Source of the DNA: Sporofaciens musculi
GTDB taxonomy: Bacteria; Bacillota; Clostridia; Lachnospirales; Lachnospiraceae
Assembly: GCF_009830285.1 (NCBI RefSeq)
Contig: NZ_WUQX01000001.1
Span: forward strand, 4,588,501 to 4,652,500
Length of the DNA stretch: 64,000 bases
Reading direction: 5' to 3'
The stretch's first letter is position 1. Every line of letters begins with the position of its first letter. The notes under the pieces were generated by a model. It searched no databases and was not told where the DNA came from. It was given only the letters and a program-made list of their open reading frames with translations. The translations under genes were made by a program, and so were the position numbers. Positions 40,867 through 50,482 of the stretch are shown here, in pieces.

Positions 40867-41508
40867 ATGGGAAAATTGACATTCAAAACTTTACGTGAAA
40901 AGGTAGCAGAGGAAATCCGTCTTAAAATTCTCAATCAAGAGCTGACTCCGGGAATGCATATCATTGAGCAAGAGCTTTCTGATGAATTAGGCGTCAGCAG
41001 AGGTCCGATACGGGAGGCTCTACGTCAGTTAGAGCAGGAGGGAATGGTTGAATATACGCGGAATGTCGGTTGCTCTGTGCGGGAAGTTACCACACAGGAC
41101 GTCTATGAGACTTATCTCCTTCGTTCCAGTTATGAGATTCTTGCCGTACGCCTCTATGAAGCTAAGTTTACAGATGAAGATATCGCCAAAATGGAGGAAG
41201 CGGTGGAGCTGATGAAGACTCTAACCATTGAGAGCTACAGTAATGTTATCTCTTATGGCAGTATGCTTCACGGCGTCATCATTGAAAAGGCGGGGCTTGC
41301 ACGTCTTACGAAAGCATGGGCCGATTTAGAATATTGTGAGATTATGAGCTGCAACGCAGGATATACTGATAAACATTCCGTTATACAGAGACAATACCCG
41401 ATTCACCAAAAGTTAGTTGATATCTGTAAGACACGGGATGTAGAAACAATCTGTGACGCAATCTCGGATCATTATATGATGACAATCAAACGTCTTAAAA
41501 ATAAGTGA
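40867..41508 (+). CDS. GntR family regulator, FCD subfamily
   Basis: A 213-residue transcription factor. The winged helix is residues 8-75 (LREKVAEEIRLKILNQEL, IIEQELSDELGVSRGPIREAL, GMVEYTRNVGCSVREV), followed by an all-helical FCD ligand domain (TYLLRSSYEILAVRLYEAKF, HGVIIEKAG, HQKLVDICKTRDVETI). FCD proteins bind organic acids through a metal with Asp and His ligands. AAAGGAGG lies 16 bases upstream of the ATG, rather far. It follows the DUF819 transporter, its likely target. Confidence 0.93.
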   Translation: MGKLTFKTLREKVAEEIRLKILNQELTPGMHIIEQELSDELGVSRGPIREALRQLEQEGMVEYTRNVGCSVREVTTQDVYETYLLRSSYEILAVRLYEAKFTDEDIAKMEEAVELMKTLTIESYSNVISYGSMLHGVIIEKAGLARLTKAWADLEYCEIMSCNAGYTDKHSVIQRQYPIHQKLVDICKTRDVETICDAISDHYMMTIKRLKNK

Positions 41509-41548
41509 AAAAAACGCACAAAGGGCGGTTTAAAACGTCCCTTGTGCG
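41508..41548 (-). terminator. terminator of the asparaginase gene
   Basis: On the minus strand a 13-base stem (41548-41536 with 41527-41515, one G-T pair) is followed by seven T and then C, overlapping the convergent GntR stop codon. Confidence 0.85.
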
Positions 41549-41577
41549 GTAGTATCTGTAATTACCAAATTCTTAAT

Positions 41578-42600
41578 CTATCCCTCTCTTTCCAACCTTT
41601 TCGTAAATAAAATATCGTGGTTAATCTCAGTATAGAAGTCCTCCTTCATCCTCTCATAAGCTGCCCTTCCCTTACCCATTAGCCACATCATTTTTGTAAT
41701 CACAGCCTCAAGAGTCATATCATAAGCTTCTAAGAGTTTAAAGTCCTGCTTCACACGCTTCCCCACCTCGTAGACCGTCATATTGCTCCCCTCGTTAGCT
41801 ACCTGGGTTGTCATCACCACATATTTTCCCTTGCCTTCCCATTCCTTCATCTCTCGGTAAAACTCCTGTACCAGCGTATTGGGAATCCCGCCGACCCCAA
41901 AGCTTTCAATTACGATACAGTCGTAATGTTCAAACAAATAGGGCAGAATGCTGGCATGCATTCCTGGAATCAGCTTGAGTACATAAACACTGTCCTTCAT
42001 ATCATAGCTGAAGCCAACCGGCGCAGCGCAGGGCGGCTCCTTAATATAGCGCACAATCATTCCCTCCTGAATCACCGCCAGGTAAGGAAAATTGATGCTG
42101 GAAAACGCATCATAGCTCTTTGCCCTCTCCTTCTTTGCCCTAGTTCCGGCAATCACCTTCCCATCAAACACAATATTAACATTCTGGGACTCATGGTCTG
42201 CCGCATAGATAAAACTGTCCAGAAGGTTTGTCCTGGCATCAGTCACATCCATCTGAATTGGCTTCTGAGCCCCTGTAATTACAATAGGTTTTGCTGAATT
42301 CCGAATCATATAAGACAGCGCCGCCGCTGTGTAAGCCAGCGTATCCGTCCCATGGCAGATGACAAAGCCGTCATATGCCTCATAGTTTTCCTCAACACTT
42401 CTCGCAAGCAGCCGCCAATGCTCAGGCGTCACATTGGTACTATCCAGATTGCACACTTGAATCGTATCAACCTCGCATACCTGGCGTACCGCCGGTATAT
42501 AAGAAAGAATATCTGCCGGCGTAAGCCCCGGCGCAAGCCCGTACTCTGTCTGTGTGGAAGCAATCGTGCCTCCGGTTCCTATCATTAGTATCCTTTTCAT
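41578..42600 (-). CDS. ansA: L-asparaginase, type I
   Basis: A 340-residue cytosolic amidohydrolase converting asparagine to aspartate and ammonia. The two catalytic threonines are in MIGTGGTIASTQTEYG (near residue 12) and FVICHGTDTLAYTAAAL (near residue 86), with the Lys of TGAQKPIQM. No signal peptide, as in type I enzymes. GGAGATACAGAG precedes the start. It lies 46 bases downstream of the M18 aminopeptidase gene, so both probably serve peptide and amino-acid use. Confidence 0.94.
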   Translation of the reverse strand: MKRILMIGTGGTIASTQTEYGLAPGLTPADILSYIPAVRQVCEVDTIQVCNLDSTNVTPEHWRLLARSVEENYEAYDGFVICHGTDTLAYTAAALSYMIRNSAKPIVITGAQKPIQMDVTDARTNLLDSFIYAADHESQNVNIVFDGKVIAGTRAKKERAKSYDAFSSINFPYLAVIQEGMIVRYIKEPPCAAPVGFSYDMKDSVYVLKLIPGMHASILPYLFEHYDCIVIESFGVGGIPNTLVQEFYREMKEWEGKGKYVVMTTQVANEGSNMTVYEVGKRVKQDFKLLEAYDMTLEAVITKMMWLMGKGRAAYERMKEDFYTEINHDILFTKRLEREG

Positions 42601-42646
42601 CTCTGTATCTCCTGGCCTTTTAACTCTTAATCGAATTGAACGTAAG

Positions 42647-43957
42647 CTATATGGACGACTGAATCGGTATCATTTCAATCTGTTGGGTAAAAAATCTGGC
42701 TGCTGCCTGAAGCATATAATAGCTGTCTTTCACTCCGGCAGTTTCATAGGAAGAATGCATGGCAAGCTGCGCAAGCCCGATATCAATACTGTTCATGGAC
42801 ACCTGGGACATGGCAATGTTGCCAAGGGTACTCCCGCCTGCCATATCGGATCGATTGGAGAAAAACTGCAGCGGCACTCCCGCCTCCTTGCAAATCCCCC
42901 GAAATACGGCAATGCTCACGGCATCACTGGTATATTTCTGCCCAGCATGGGATTTCACTACAATCCCTTCATTAATATACACACAGTTGCCTGTATCCGT
43001 CTTATCCGGATGATTGGGATGGACCGCGTGGGCATTATCACAGCTTAACATAAATCCCTTGGAAGCCGCCCTAAAAAAATCTTCTTCTCCCATTCCCAGA
43101 CACATATTCGACCGGTAAAGGATATCATACAAAAATGTAGAGCCTGCTCCCTGCTTCGTACCAGACCCCACTTCCTCGTTATCAAAGCAGGCAAAAATAT
43201 TGACAGCCTGGTCATCTGCGCCTTTCAGGAAGCCTTGAAGAGAGGTATAGGCGCACTGCAGGTCATCAAGCTGGGGACAAGAAATAAATTCCTTCTTTGC
43301 ACCCCATACAGAAGGCTTCATCCGGTTATAGAGATACAAATCCATCCCGTAAATGTTCTCCTCCTCCACCTTCAGCTCTCCTGCAATCAGCTTCTTAAAG
43401 TCTCCCTCCTTACACTCGCTCCCTCCCAATAACGGCAATAGATCTACCTGTTTATTATAAGCGTAGCCGTCGTTCACTCCACGGTTCATATGGATTGCCA
43501 CACTAGGAATCATCAGCAAATCCCTGTCAATATTCAAAAGCCTTGCCTCATATCTCCCCTTGTCCCTGACCATGACCCGTCCGGCAACAGACAGCGGACG
43601 GTCAAACCATGCAGCGCACAGCATCCCGCCATAGCCTTCTGTATTCAGCTTCATATACTTCTCTTTTACCTTTATTTCTGCATTTTCCTTTATCTTAAAG
43701 GTAGGGGAATCACTATGAGACGCAGCAATCTTAAAGCAGTAATCCTCAAGCCTTGTCCCTACATTCAGTGCAATAATACTGGAATCATTGCGGGTTACAT
43801 AATACTTCCCGCCTGGACTAAGCTGCCACTTTTCGCCCTCCCAAAGCCTTTGGTAGCCATTTTCCCTTAAAATACCTCCTATATTTGCCACAGCATGAAA
43901 TGGCGTCGGACTCTTTCCTATAAAAGAGGTCAGTCCGGATACAATTTCTTCATACAT
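42647..43957 (-). CDS. apeB: M18 family aspartyl aminopeptidase
   Basis: A 436-residue zinc aminopeptidase that removes N-terminal acidic residues. Start SFIGKSPTPFHAVANIGGIL; first metal ligands in AASHSDSPTFKIKE; ACFDNEEVGSGTKQGAGSTF holds the catalytic Glu; DNAHAVHPNHPDKTD and the final His in AMHSSYETAGVKD complete the site. All motifs of the M18 family are present. It heads a unit with asparaginase and lies downstream of, but on the same strand as, the K+ channel gene (115-base gap). Confidence 0.95.
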   Translation of the reverse strand: MYEEIVSGLTSFIGKSPTPFHAVANIGGILRENGYQRLWEGEKWQLSPGGKYYVTRNDSSIIALNVGTRLEDYCFKIAASHSDSPTFKIKENAEIKVKEKYMKLNTEGYGGMLCAAWFDRPLSVAGRVMVRDKGRYEARLLNIDRDLLMIPSVAIHMNRGVNDGYAYNKQVDLLPLLGGSECKEGDFKKLIAGELKVEEENIYGMDLYLYNRMKPSVWGAKKEFISCPQLDDLQCAYTSLQGFLKGADDQAVNIFACFDNEEVGSGTKQGAGSTFLYDILYRSNMCLGMGEEDFFRAASKGFMLSCDNAHAVHPNHPDKTDTGNCVYINEGIVVKSHAGQKYTSDAVSIAVFRGICKEAGVPLQFFSNRSDMAGGSTLGNIAMSQVSMNSIDIGLAQLAMHSSYETAGVKDSYYMLQAAARFFTQQIEMIPIQSSI

Positions 43958-44071
43958 CTTGCTTCACCTCTGTCATTTGGTTTTATCAACAGTTGGGAAA
44001 TGAATAACCTTCATATCCATCTCTGTTTCACCGGAAAATATTATACTATGCGCATATCTGAAAAACAAGTC

Positions 44072-45646
44072 TTAAAGTTCCACAGATATACTGCCCAAAA
44101 GTTCCCACGCCGCATCCCTCTCCTTCTTCTGCTCAGCCGTAAGCTCTGCATAAGAACACAGCATGGGATGCTGTCTTGCGGCGTCATTGCGCGCAGGTCC
44201 GTAAGTCCAGTTATAAAATGTATAGAAGCGGAGCCAACGCAGATGATCCAGCCTCCGATACATATCCTGCACAGACTCCTCTATTCTTGTCTCACAATAT
44301 TTCTGATATGCCCTTTCTACCGTATCGGCATTAAAATCTGTAATCGTTTCATCTTTTAACAGTATACGAATTTTCATCAAAATATGGTCTGCAGCAGTAA
44401 TCTTTGACTCCCGATGAAAATCATCTAACTCATCCCAACTAAGGGTTGGGTAGGAAACAGATTTGCGGAAAATCTCATTGATCGTGATAGCTGCTTGGTT
44501 CAGCGAGGTCCGCATAATCTGATTTGGCGTATATATATCCTCATTGGTCCCAAAATATGATACTCCAGGCGCTTTTCGATTACTATGCAGATGAATCTGT
44601 CCGGAAAGTTTGTAGTATTTATGAAGCCTCCAGAAGATATTCCATCCCTCCGGTTCATCGTCAGGACAGATGATAATTCTGTCCGCCATCTCTAAAAGTA
44701 TATGATAATTCTCCCAAAATTCGTCATGAAATATCAGAGAATCCATTTTCTCTGATTCTTCGCCAAGAGAAAATATCTCCTGGAGATGGCTATGCATTGC
44801 AAGAAATTCCTTGGAATATCCAAAAATATGATAAGCCACATGCTGATTTACAGAGATAATATTAGTTAAAATCGCACGCTCCAAAATACAGCGTCCGTAA
44901 TTTCCGAAGCCAATCAGCACAATCGTATTCTCTTGACTTAGAAGGGGCCTGGAACGCCAGTACTGCCTGGCGCAGCAGTCATAACTATGAAAAAAATTAA
45001 TGTTTCCTGAGAGGTGATCCTGTCCATTCGTGGTTCTTGCATAGACCTCCACAGGTAATTTGTGTAAGTCAATGGCACGGCTGTTCACACCGATATCATT
45101 TTCTTTCATAAGGAAAACCTTGCATCTTGAACCAACGCCTTTCTTACACGCCACAATCCGTGCCGGAGAAGCGCTGATAAAAAGGCAGGGATAATCCGGA
45201 AATTCCATCTGCTCGTCCCTTTTCTCACCATAGATTATAACTGCGTCAGGATCCTCTTTATAGATATTTCCGGCTAAAGTATTAGCTTCCGCGCCGTAAT
45301 CTGCAAAATAGTACCAGTTTTTCTTCCTCTGAAAGCCAAGCATGAGAAACGGAAACCCTTCACTTGTGATAAAGGATATGACCGCGCCAAACAAGGTCAT
45401 CATCATGCCTGCTGACAAGAATAAAAAAACAACTCCTACACCGTGTCCAAGAGGCGTTACCGGCGTCAAATCGCCGTATCCAACAGTCGTTAGCGTAACC
45501 AGGGAATACCAAAACGCATCACCAAATGTCCGGATCGTTGCACTGCTGTCCGTATATTCTGAAAAATAAAGAAGCATAATCAATCCAATATAAACGAATA
45601 ATAAAACTGAAGTCATGTACAGATAAATTTTTTTTCTTCTTTTCAT
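44072..45646 (-). CDS. two-TM K+ channel with RCK-like domains and RyR-like C-terminus
   Basis: A 524-residue protein. TM1 is residues 8-28, the pore carries the selectivity filter TTVGYGDLTP (TVGYGD at 54-59), and TM2 is about 68-93. Two TrkA-N/RCK-type modules follow, the second with a nucleotide-binding loop VLIGFGNYGR (243-252). The end (465-515: LDHLRWLRFYTFYNWTYGPA, then ND..RQHPMLCSYAEL) matches the RyR repeat of bacterial and animal proteins. RCK parts gate on nucleotide or Ca2+; the RyR part may bind another nucleotide ligand. It is monocistronic with its own ribosome binding site. Function beyond ion conduction is inference. Confidence 0.88.
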   Translation of the reverse strand: MKRRKKIYLYMTSVLLFVYIGLIMLLYFSEYTDSSATIRTFGDAFWYSLVTLTTVGYGDLTPVTPLGHGVGVVFLFLSAGMMMTLFGAVISFITSEGFPFLMLGFQRKKNWYYFADYGAEANTLAGNIYKEDPDAVIIYGEKRDEQMEFPDYPCLFISASPARIVACKKGVGSRCKVFLMKENDIGVNSRAIDLHKLPVEVYARTTNGQDHLSGNINFFHSYDCCARQYWRSRPLLSQENTIVLIGFGNYGRCILERAILTNIISVNQHVAYHIFGYSKEFLAMHSHLQEIFSLGEESEKMDSLIFHDEFWENYHILLEMADRIIICPDDEPEGWNIFWRLHKYYKLSGQIHLHSNRKAPGVSYFGTNEDIYTPNQIMRTSLNQAAITINEIFRKSVSYPTLSWDELDDFHRESKITAADHILMKIRILLKDETITDFNADTVERAYQKYCETRIEESVQDMYRRLDHLRWLRFYTFYNWTYGPARNDAARQHPMLCSYAELTAEQKKERDAAWELLGSISVEL

Positions 45647-45779
45647 ATGAATCTGTCTCCTTTTTTATGCTGGTTTAGCCGCATCCCCTATCACATTATA
45701 TCATACCGGCCGCCAAAGGAAATAGAAAGAAAACATTTACTTTAACACATTATTTTGCTAATATAAGGAGGTAGTCTAC

Positions 45780-45805
45780 TGCTAAGGGTATGAGCGCCCT
45801 CAGCA
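45780..45805 (+). other. leader hairpin upstream of the purine permease
   Basis: TGCTAAGGGT pairs with GCCCTCAGCA with one A-C mismatch and one G-T pair. Position is 37 bases before the start. I do not recognise a purine riboswitch core here. Confidence 0.5.
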
Positions 45806-45842
45806 TTATAGTTATGGCATGATGAGAAAAAGGAGGAAGAAC

Positions 45843-47225
45843 ATGTTAGAAAAGCTCTTCAAATTGAAGGACAACAATACAGATGTCCGGACAGAGGTAC
45901 TTGCAGGTATTACAACGTTTATGACAATGGCGTATATCCTCGCCGTGAATCCCAGTATCCTTGCTGCGGCAGGAATGGACCAGGGGGCTGTATTCACGGC
46001 TACGGCGCTGGCATCGTTTATTGGTACGCTTCTTATGGCGTTTCTGGCGAATTATCCCTTTGCGCTTGCGCCTGGAATGGGACTGAACGCTTATTTCGCC
46101 TATACCGTAGTCCTTGGTATGGGGTACAAATGGGAGGTTGCACTTACGGCAGTATTCATAGAGGGTCTCATCTTTATCGTCCTGTCCCTAACGAATGTGC
46201 GGGAAGCGATTTTTAATGCAATTCCGCTTAACCTTAAGGCAGCGGTCAGCGTGGGGATCGGATTATTTATCGCATTTATCGGACTACAGAATGCCAATAT
46301 TGTAATCGGAGGCGCAACTTTAGTGGAGCTGTTCTCAATAGACGGATATAATCTTGCAAACGGCGTAGAAGCAAGTTTTCATGACGTTGGCATCACGGTT
46401 CTGCTTGCTCTTTCAGGCGTAATCATCACTGGTATCTTGGTTATTAAAAATATTAAGGGAAATATTCTGTGGGGAATTTTGATTACATGGATACTTGGTA
46501 TCATCTGCCAGTTTGCAGGTATTTATGTTCCAAACCCAGAGCTCGGATTCTATGGACTGCTTCCGGATTTCAGCAACGGGCTGTCTGTGCCAAGTATTAT
46601 GCCTGTTTTTGGTAAACTGCAGTTTGGCGGAGTTTTTACACTTAATTTTGCTGTCGTTATCTTCGCATTTTTGTTTGTAGATATGTTTGATACCATCGGT
46701 ACGCTGATTGGCGTAGCTTCCAAGGCTGATATGCTGGATGAAGACGGAAAGCTTCCGAAAATCAAAGGGGCTCTTATGGCGGATGCTGTCGCCACAACTG
46801 CAGGCGCAGTACTTGGAACCACCACAACTACTACATTTGTAGAGAGCGCTTCTGGTGTGACGGAGGGCGGCAAGACAGGGCTTACGTCCGTGACTACGGC
46901 AGTTTTGTTTGGACTTTCTCTTCTGCTTTCTCCAATTTTCCTTGCAATACCCTCATTTGCAACGGCTCCAGCGTTAATCGTAGTTGGTTTCTACATGCTG
47001 ACAAATGTGGTGAATATCGATTTTAACGACATCTCCGAGGCCCTTCCGTGTTATATCTGTATAGCGGCAATGCCGTTTTTCTACAGTATATCCGAAGGCA
47101 TTTCCATGGGAGTAATCTCTTATGTAGCGTTGAATCTGATTACAGGTAAAGCGAAAGAAAAAAAGATTAGCGTGCTTATGTATGTATTGGCCGTATTATT
47201 TGTTTTGAAGTATATATTCCTATAA
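45843..47225 (+). CDS. NCS2 family guanine/hypoxanthine permease (AzgA-like)
   Basis: A 460-residue proton symporter for purines with about twelve helices. AzgA-branch landmarks are TEVLAGITTFMTMAYILAVNP at the N-terminus (here with fewer than 21 residues quoted in parts: EVLAGITTFMTMAYILAVNP), APGMGLNAYFAYTVV, FLFVDMFDTIGTLIGVA and GTTTTTTFVESASGV. The start at 45843 has AAGGAGG upstream. Members of this branch import guanine and hypoxanthine. Followed five bases later by a small membrane protein gene of unknown role. Confidence 0.93.
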   Translation: MLEKLFKLKDNNTDVRTEVLAGITTFMTMAYILAVNPSILAAAGMDQGAVFTATALASFIGTLLMAFLANYPFALAPGMGLNAYFAYTVVLGMGYKWEVALTAVFIEGLIFIVLSLTNVREAIFNAIPLNLKAAVSVGIGLFIAFIGLQNANIVIGGATLVELFSIDGYNLANGVEASFHDVGITVLLALSGVIITGILVIKNIKGNILWGILITWILGIICQFAGIYVPNPELGFYGLLPDFSNGLSVPSIMPVFGKLQFGGVFTLNFAVVIFAFLFVDMFDTIGTLIGVASKADMLDEDGKLPKIKGALMADAVATTAGAVLGTTTTTTFVESASGVTEGGKTGLTSVTTAVLFGLSLLLSPIFLAIPSFATAPALIVVGFYMLTNVVNIDFNDISEALPCYICIAAMPFFYSISEGISMGVISYVALNLITGKAKEKKISVLMYVLAVLFVLKYIFL

Positions 47226-47229
47226 TTTT

Positions 47230-47601
47230 ATGCAGACAAATATTAAGAGTTTTATTTTGCAATGTATTCTTTCCGCAGCTTTGTGGAGATTACTGATAAC
47301 AGGGTTCCTTTGGATAGATATCACTAATGAATTATTTCTTTATATATTGTTAGCAGTATGCTTTGGCATGACACACTATTTTTTTCATTGTATAAAAAAG
47401 GAAAATAAAATGGGAGTTCTTTATTGGTGGATTCTTTTGGGCATTATATTCAGAGTAATTACAATACCTTTGGGCTATATAGCAATCACTACAGCGGCGC
47501 AAGGCGTAGTCCTTTTATGGGTGATATTTATTTTAGGAATTCCTTTCGCAGTATTAATCACGAACAAATTATTTAAGATAATAAAAATGATTGTTTCATA
47601 A
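47230..47601 (+). CDS. small hypothetical membrane protein
   Basis: A 123-residue, hydrophobic ORF with about four membrane helices (residues about 7-27, 35-52, 63-82, 90-112) separated by short basic loops, which follows the positive-inside pattern. The region is more AT-rich than its neighbours and no ribosome binding site is seen upstream of the ATG. It begins five bases after the purine permease stop, so coupling to that gene is possible. Not recognised; probably real but uncertain. Confidence 0.5.
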   Translation: MQTNIKSFILQCILSAALWRLLITGFLWIDITNELFLYILLAVCFGMTHYFFHCIKKENKMGVLYWWILLGIIFRVITIPLGYIAITTAAQGVVLLWVIFILGIPFAVLITNKLFKIIKMIVS

Positions 47602-47616
47602 GATTTCTTAATGTAT

Positions 47617-47645
47617 ATAAGGCGGCCTGTAAAAGACCGCCTTAT
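47617..47645. terminator. hairpin between convergent genes
   Basis: ATAAGGCGG (47617-47625) pairs with CCGCCTTAT (47637-47645). T tract poor on both sides. Confidence 0.6.
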
Positions 47646-47658
47646 CATTACCTATTCT

Positions 47659-50427
47659 CTAATCCTTAGTAATCTCATAACTTCCCTCATCTACCCGTAG
47701 CTTTATCTTGTCAGATTCCTGCTCAGCCGGATCCTGCTCATCTGGTTTTGAAGCCTGGGCAAAGGTAATGACCGCATCATTTTTCCTCATAAACAATAGC
47801 CCAAACGAACCTGAACCGCAATTACTCGCAATCGCGGATGATGCTTTTTGAAGGTAAACCCTCTCAAACGGGCAATACTGACGTACAACCTGCTGAATAT
47901 ACTCAAGCCGCTCCTCATCCATCCCTGCATAAGTAATGAACAGGATACGCCGGTCAATACTTCTTGCATCCCGAAATACTCTGCGCACATAGCTTCGCAC
48001 CATATACGAAAAATCTCCCATTTCCAAACCACCTACCGTCATACGGCTCTTACGAAGATGAATGATGGGATGCAAAAGCAGAGCATCGCAAAGCACCTGC
48101 ACCCGTTTGGATATTCGTCCCGCCTGACACATCATATGTGTGCTGTCGATAATAAATGCTGATGAGATAAAGTGTCTGAGCTTCTTCACGTTTTGTATAA
48201 TCTCTGCCTTTGAAGCATGGTTCTCTGCCATATAGGCGGCATACAAAACAGACAGCCCCATGCTGCTGGAAAGATGACCGGAATCGATGACAGTAACATT
48301 TTCAAATGATTTTGCCGCCTCAACAGCATTATAATATCCGTCGCTGACATGCTTCGCCATCGTAATATGTATGACATTCTGGGCCTCAGTCAGCTTTTCA
48401 GCAAAAAACCTCTCGTAATCCTCTACATCCGGCGGCTGGGAATAGCCATTCCGTCCCTCCGCCATATGCACAAGCAGTTCATCGACCCTAATTTCCACCT
48501 CGTCCAGAAACCGTCCTTCATCCGTACAGACATAATAGGGACATACGGAAATGCCGAACTCTTTCTTAAGAGTATCCGGAAGATCACATACACTGTCCGT
48601 CGTAACTAACAAAGAGATTCTTTGCGCCTGCTCAAATATCAGGAAATCCTTTCCAATATCAGACTGATTGGCATCCTCGCTTAACTTCACAAGCTCTTTT
48701 GGCAAAATACTAAGTACAGCCACCTCAAGAAGCGCACCGCTGACCGGCTTTGCCAGATAACCGCTGAATCCTTCCTTCCGGTAGAGAAGCTGGTTATCGC
48801 TGCCTGCATTGGCAGTCAGCGCAATTACAGGCACATTCTGGCATAGCCCTCCCGGCTGACTTTGAAGCGCATGGAAACACTGAATACCATCCATCTCCGG
48901 CATCATGTGATCCATCAGAATCCCGTCGTAGTGCTGAACCTGCGTCATCTCAAGACATTCTGCGGCGCTTAATGCCATGTCGATCTGAATCTTTGTCTCC
49001 GAAAGCAGCTTTTTCACCACAACCAGATTCATTTCGTTATCGTCTACCACAAGAATATGGGCGTTCGGCGCCTCGAAGCTCTGTTTATAACGCTCTCCTT
49101 CATTGGTCCTTGAACGGGATTCCAGAGTAAATGTTCCCAGCTCTTTTTCGTCTATAATATCCTGCTCAATCATGACAACGAATTTTGAACCTTTGGTATA
49201 AATGCTATTGACGCTGATTTCACCGTCCATCAGCTCCACCAACTGCTGGACAATGCTAAGCCCCAGCCCTGTACCTTCGATATGACGATTCTTTTCCTCA
49301 TCTACCCTTCGGAAAGCATTAAAAATATAAGGGATATTTTCCTTTTTTACCCCTTGCCCTGTATCCTCCACAGAATACCAGACGCGCACCCGATTCAAGG
49401 TTAGACGCTCGCACCGGACAGACAAGGTGACGGAACCCTCGCTTGTATACTTCACAGCATTATTAAGCAGGTTAATTAACACCTGCTTAATACGCACCTC
49501 GTCACCACAAAGCATGCTCGGAATTGAAGAATCCACATGTAGCCGAAACTCCAACCCTTTTTCTTTCGCCTTAATCCATATCATGTTTACGATTTCTGAA
49601 AAAAGCTTTCCTGTCTCATAGGAAACATTCACGATCTCCATTTTTCCAGATTTAATCTTGGACAGATCCAGAATATCGTTAATCAGCGTAAGCAAAAGTT
49701 TGCTGGCTCCCTGGATATTACGCGCATTCTCCGCAACCTCCGCCGGAATATCCCCCCGCAGAATAATCTCATTTAACCCAATAATCGTATTAATAGGCGT
49801 ACGAATCTCGTGGCTCATGCTTGAGAAAAAATGATTCTCCGCTCTGTTTAACTCCTCGATCTCCTTCTTCTGCTGCTTTGTAAGCTCATTTTCCTTATCA
49901 TAAATCCTGTTTAGGAACATTAACAAAATACTGGTCAGCATTCCAACCAAAATAACTGAATGGGCAGAATCGAAAAAAGAATGTTTCTGCGAATTCTGTG
50001 CAACAAACTCCGGAAAATAATAAGCGCCGCGATAGCAAAGCAAAGTCTCCGCCATACAAAGCAGAAAAAACGCGTACATGCGTCTTCCTTCAAGCGTAAT
50101 ACAAATGTAAATAAAACAAATCACGAACCACTCCGGCACTCCACTGTAGAATCCTCCCGCCGTAAAAAAACAGATAGGGAACAAAATCAAAAGCAACACA
50201 GAAATTGCCGTAGCCCCCGCATGGATGCAGTTCTTCCGAATACTGAACTTCACAATCAACGCCATAATGGCAATGCTCACAGGCAGCAGCACATAATTCA
50301 AAACATTTCTGCCCATAGGCAGCATAAACATCAACGCAACCATGCAGACGCCTGTAACAATTCGATACATACGCTCACGCAGACTGATCCTATGATCATA
50401 GATGATAGCAATCCATTTTTTTAACAC
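47659..50427 (-). CDS. hybrid histidine kinase fused to a DegV domain
   Basis: A 922-residue membrane kinase with four or five N-terminal helices (residues 21-172), HisKA with phospho-His206 (SMSHEIRTP), HATPase (NNAVKY at 322-327, EDTGQGV, GTGLGLSIV), and a receiver with Asp506 (GILMDHMMPEMDG). Residues 603-882 are a complete DegV domain: LLVTTDSVCDLPDTL, GYSQPPDVEDYERF, VTVIDSGHLSSSMGL, QAGRISKRV and CGSGSFGLLFM. DegV proteins bind a fatty acid, usually as FakB partners of a fatty-acid kinase. GTG start with GGAGG upstream. No HPt of its own. Third gene of the phosphorelay operon. Confidence 0.92.
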   Translation of the reverse strand: MLKKWIAIIYDHRISLRERMYRIVTGVCMVALMFMLPMGRNVLNYVLLPVSIAIMALIVKFSIRKNCIHAGATAISVLLLILFPICFFTAGGFYSGVPEWFVICFIYICITLEGRRMYAFFLLCMAETLLCYRGAYYFPEFVAQNSQKHSFFDSAHSVILVGMLTSILLMFLNRIYDKENELTKQQKKEIEELNRAENHFFSSMSHEIRTPINTIIGLNEIILRGDIPAEVAENARNIQGASKLLLTLINDILDLSKIKSGKMEIVNVSYETGKLFSEIVNMIWIKAKEKGLEFRLHVDSSIPSMLCGDEVRIKQVLINLLNNAVKYTSEGSVTLSVRCERLTLNRVRVWYSVEDTGQGVKKENIPYIFNAFRRVDEEKNRHIEGTGLGLSIVQQLVELMDGEISVNSIYTKGSKFVVMIEQDIIDEKELGTFTLESRSRTNEGERYKQSFEAPNAHILVVDDNEMNLVVVKKLLSETKIQIDMALSAAECLEMTQVQHYDGILMDHMMPEMDGIQCFHALQSQPGGLCQNVPVIALTANAGSDNQLLYRKEGFSGYLAKPVSGALLEVAVLSILPKELVKLSEDANQSDIGKDFLIFEQAQRISLLVTTDSVCDLPDTLKKEFGISVCPYYVCTDEGRFLDEVEIRVDELLVHMAEGRNGYSQPPDVEDYERFFAEKLTEAQNVIHITMAKHVSDGYYNAVEAAKSFENVTVIDSGHLSSSMGLSVLYAAYMAENHASKAEIIQNVKKLRHFISSAFIIDSTHMMCQAGRISKRVQVLCDALLLHPIIHLRKSRMTVGGLEMGDFSYMVRSYVRRVFRDARSIDRRILFITYAGMDEERLEYIQQVVRQYCPFERVYLQKASSAIASNCGSGSFGLLFMRKNDAVITFAQASKPDEQDPAEQESDKIKLRVDEGSYEITKD

Positions 50428-50482
50428 GCAATGCTTCCTCCTCTCAGTACGTGTATACTCTCAAAAAGAGTATCTAAAAATC

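Noticed and set aside
40658..40879. 73-residue frame upstream of the GntR gene
   Set aside because: It covers the terminator of the DUF819 gene, has no ribosome binding site and no coding character.
45660..45842. Purine riboswitch upstream of the purine permease
   Set aside because: The conserved TATA..ATATGG and CTCTAC loop elements are missing; only a plain hairpin is present.
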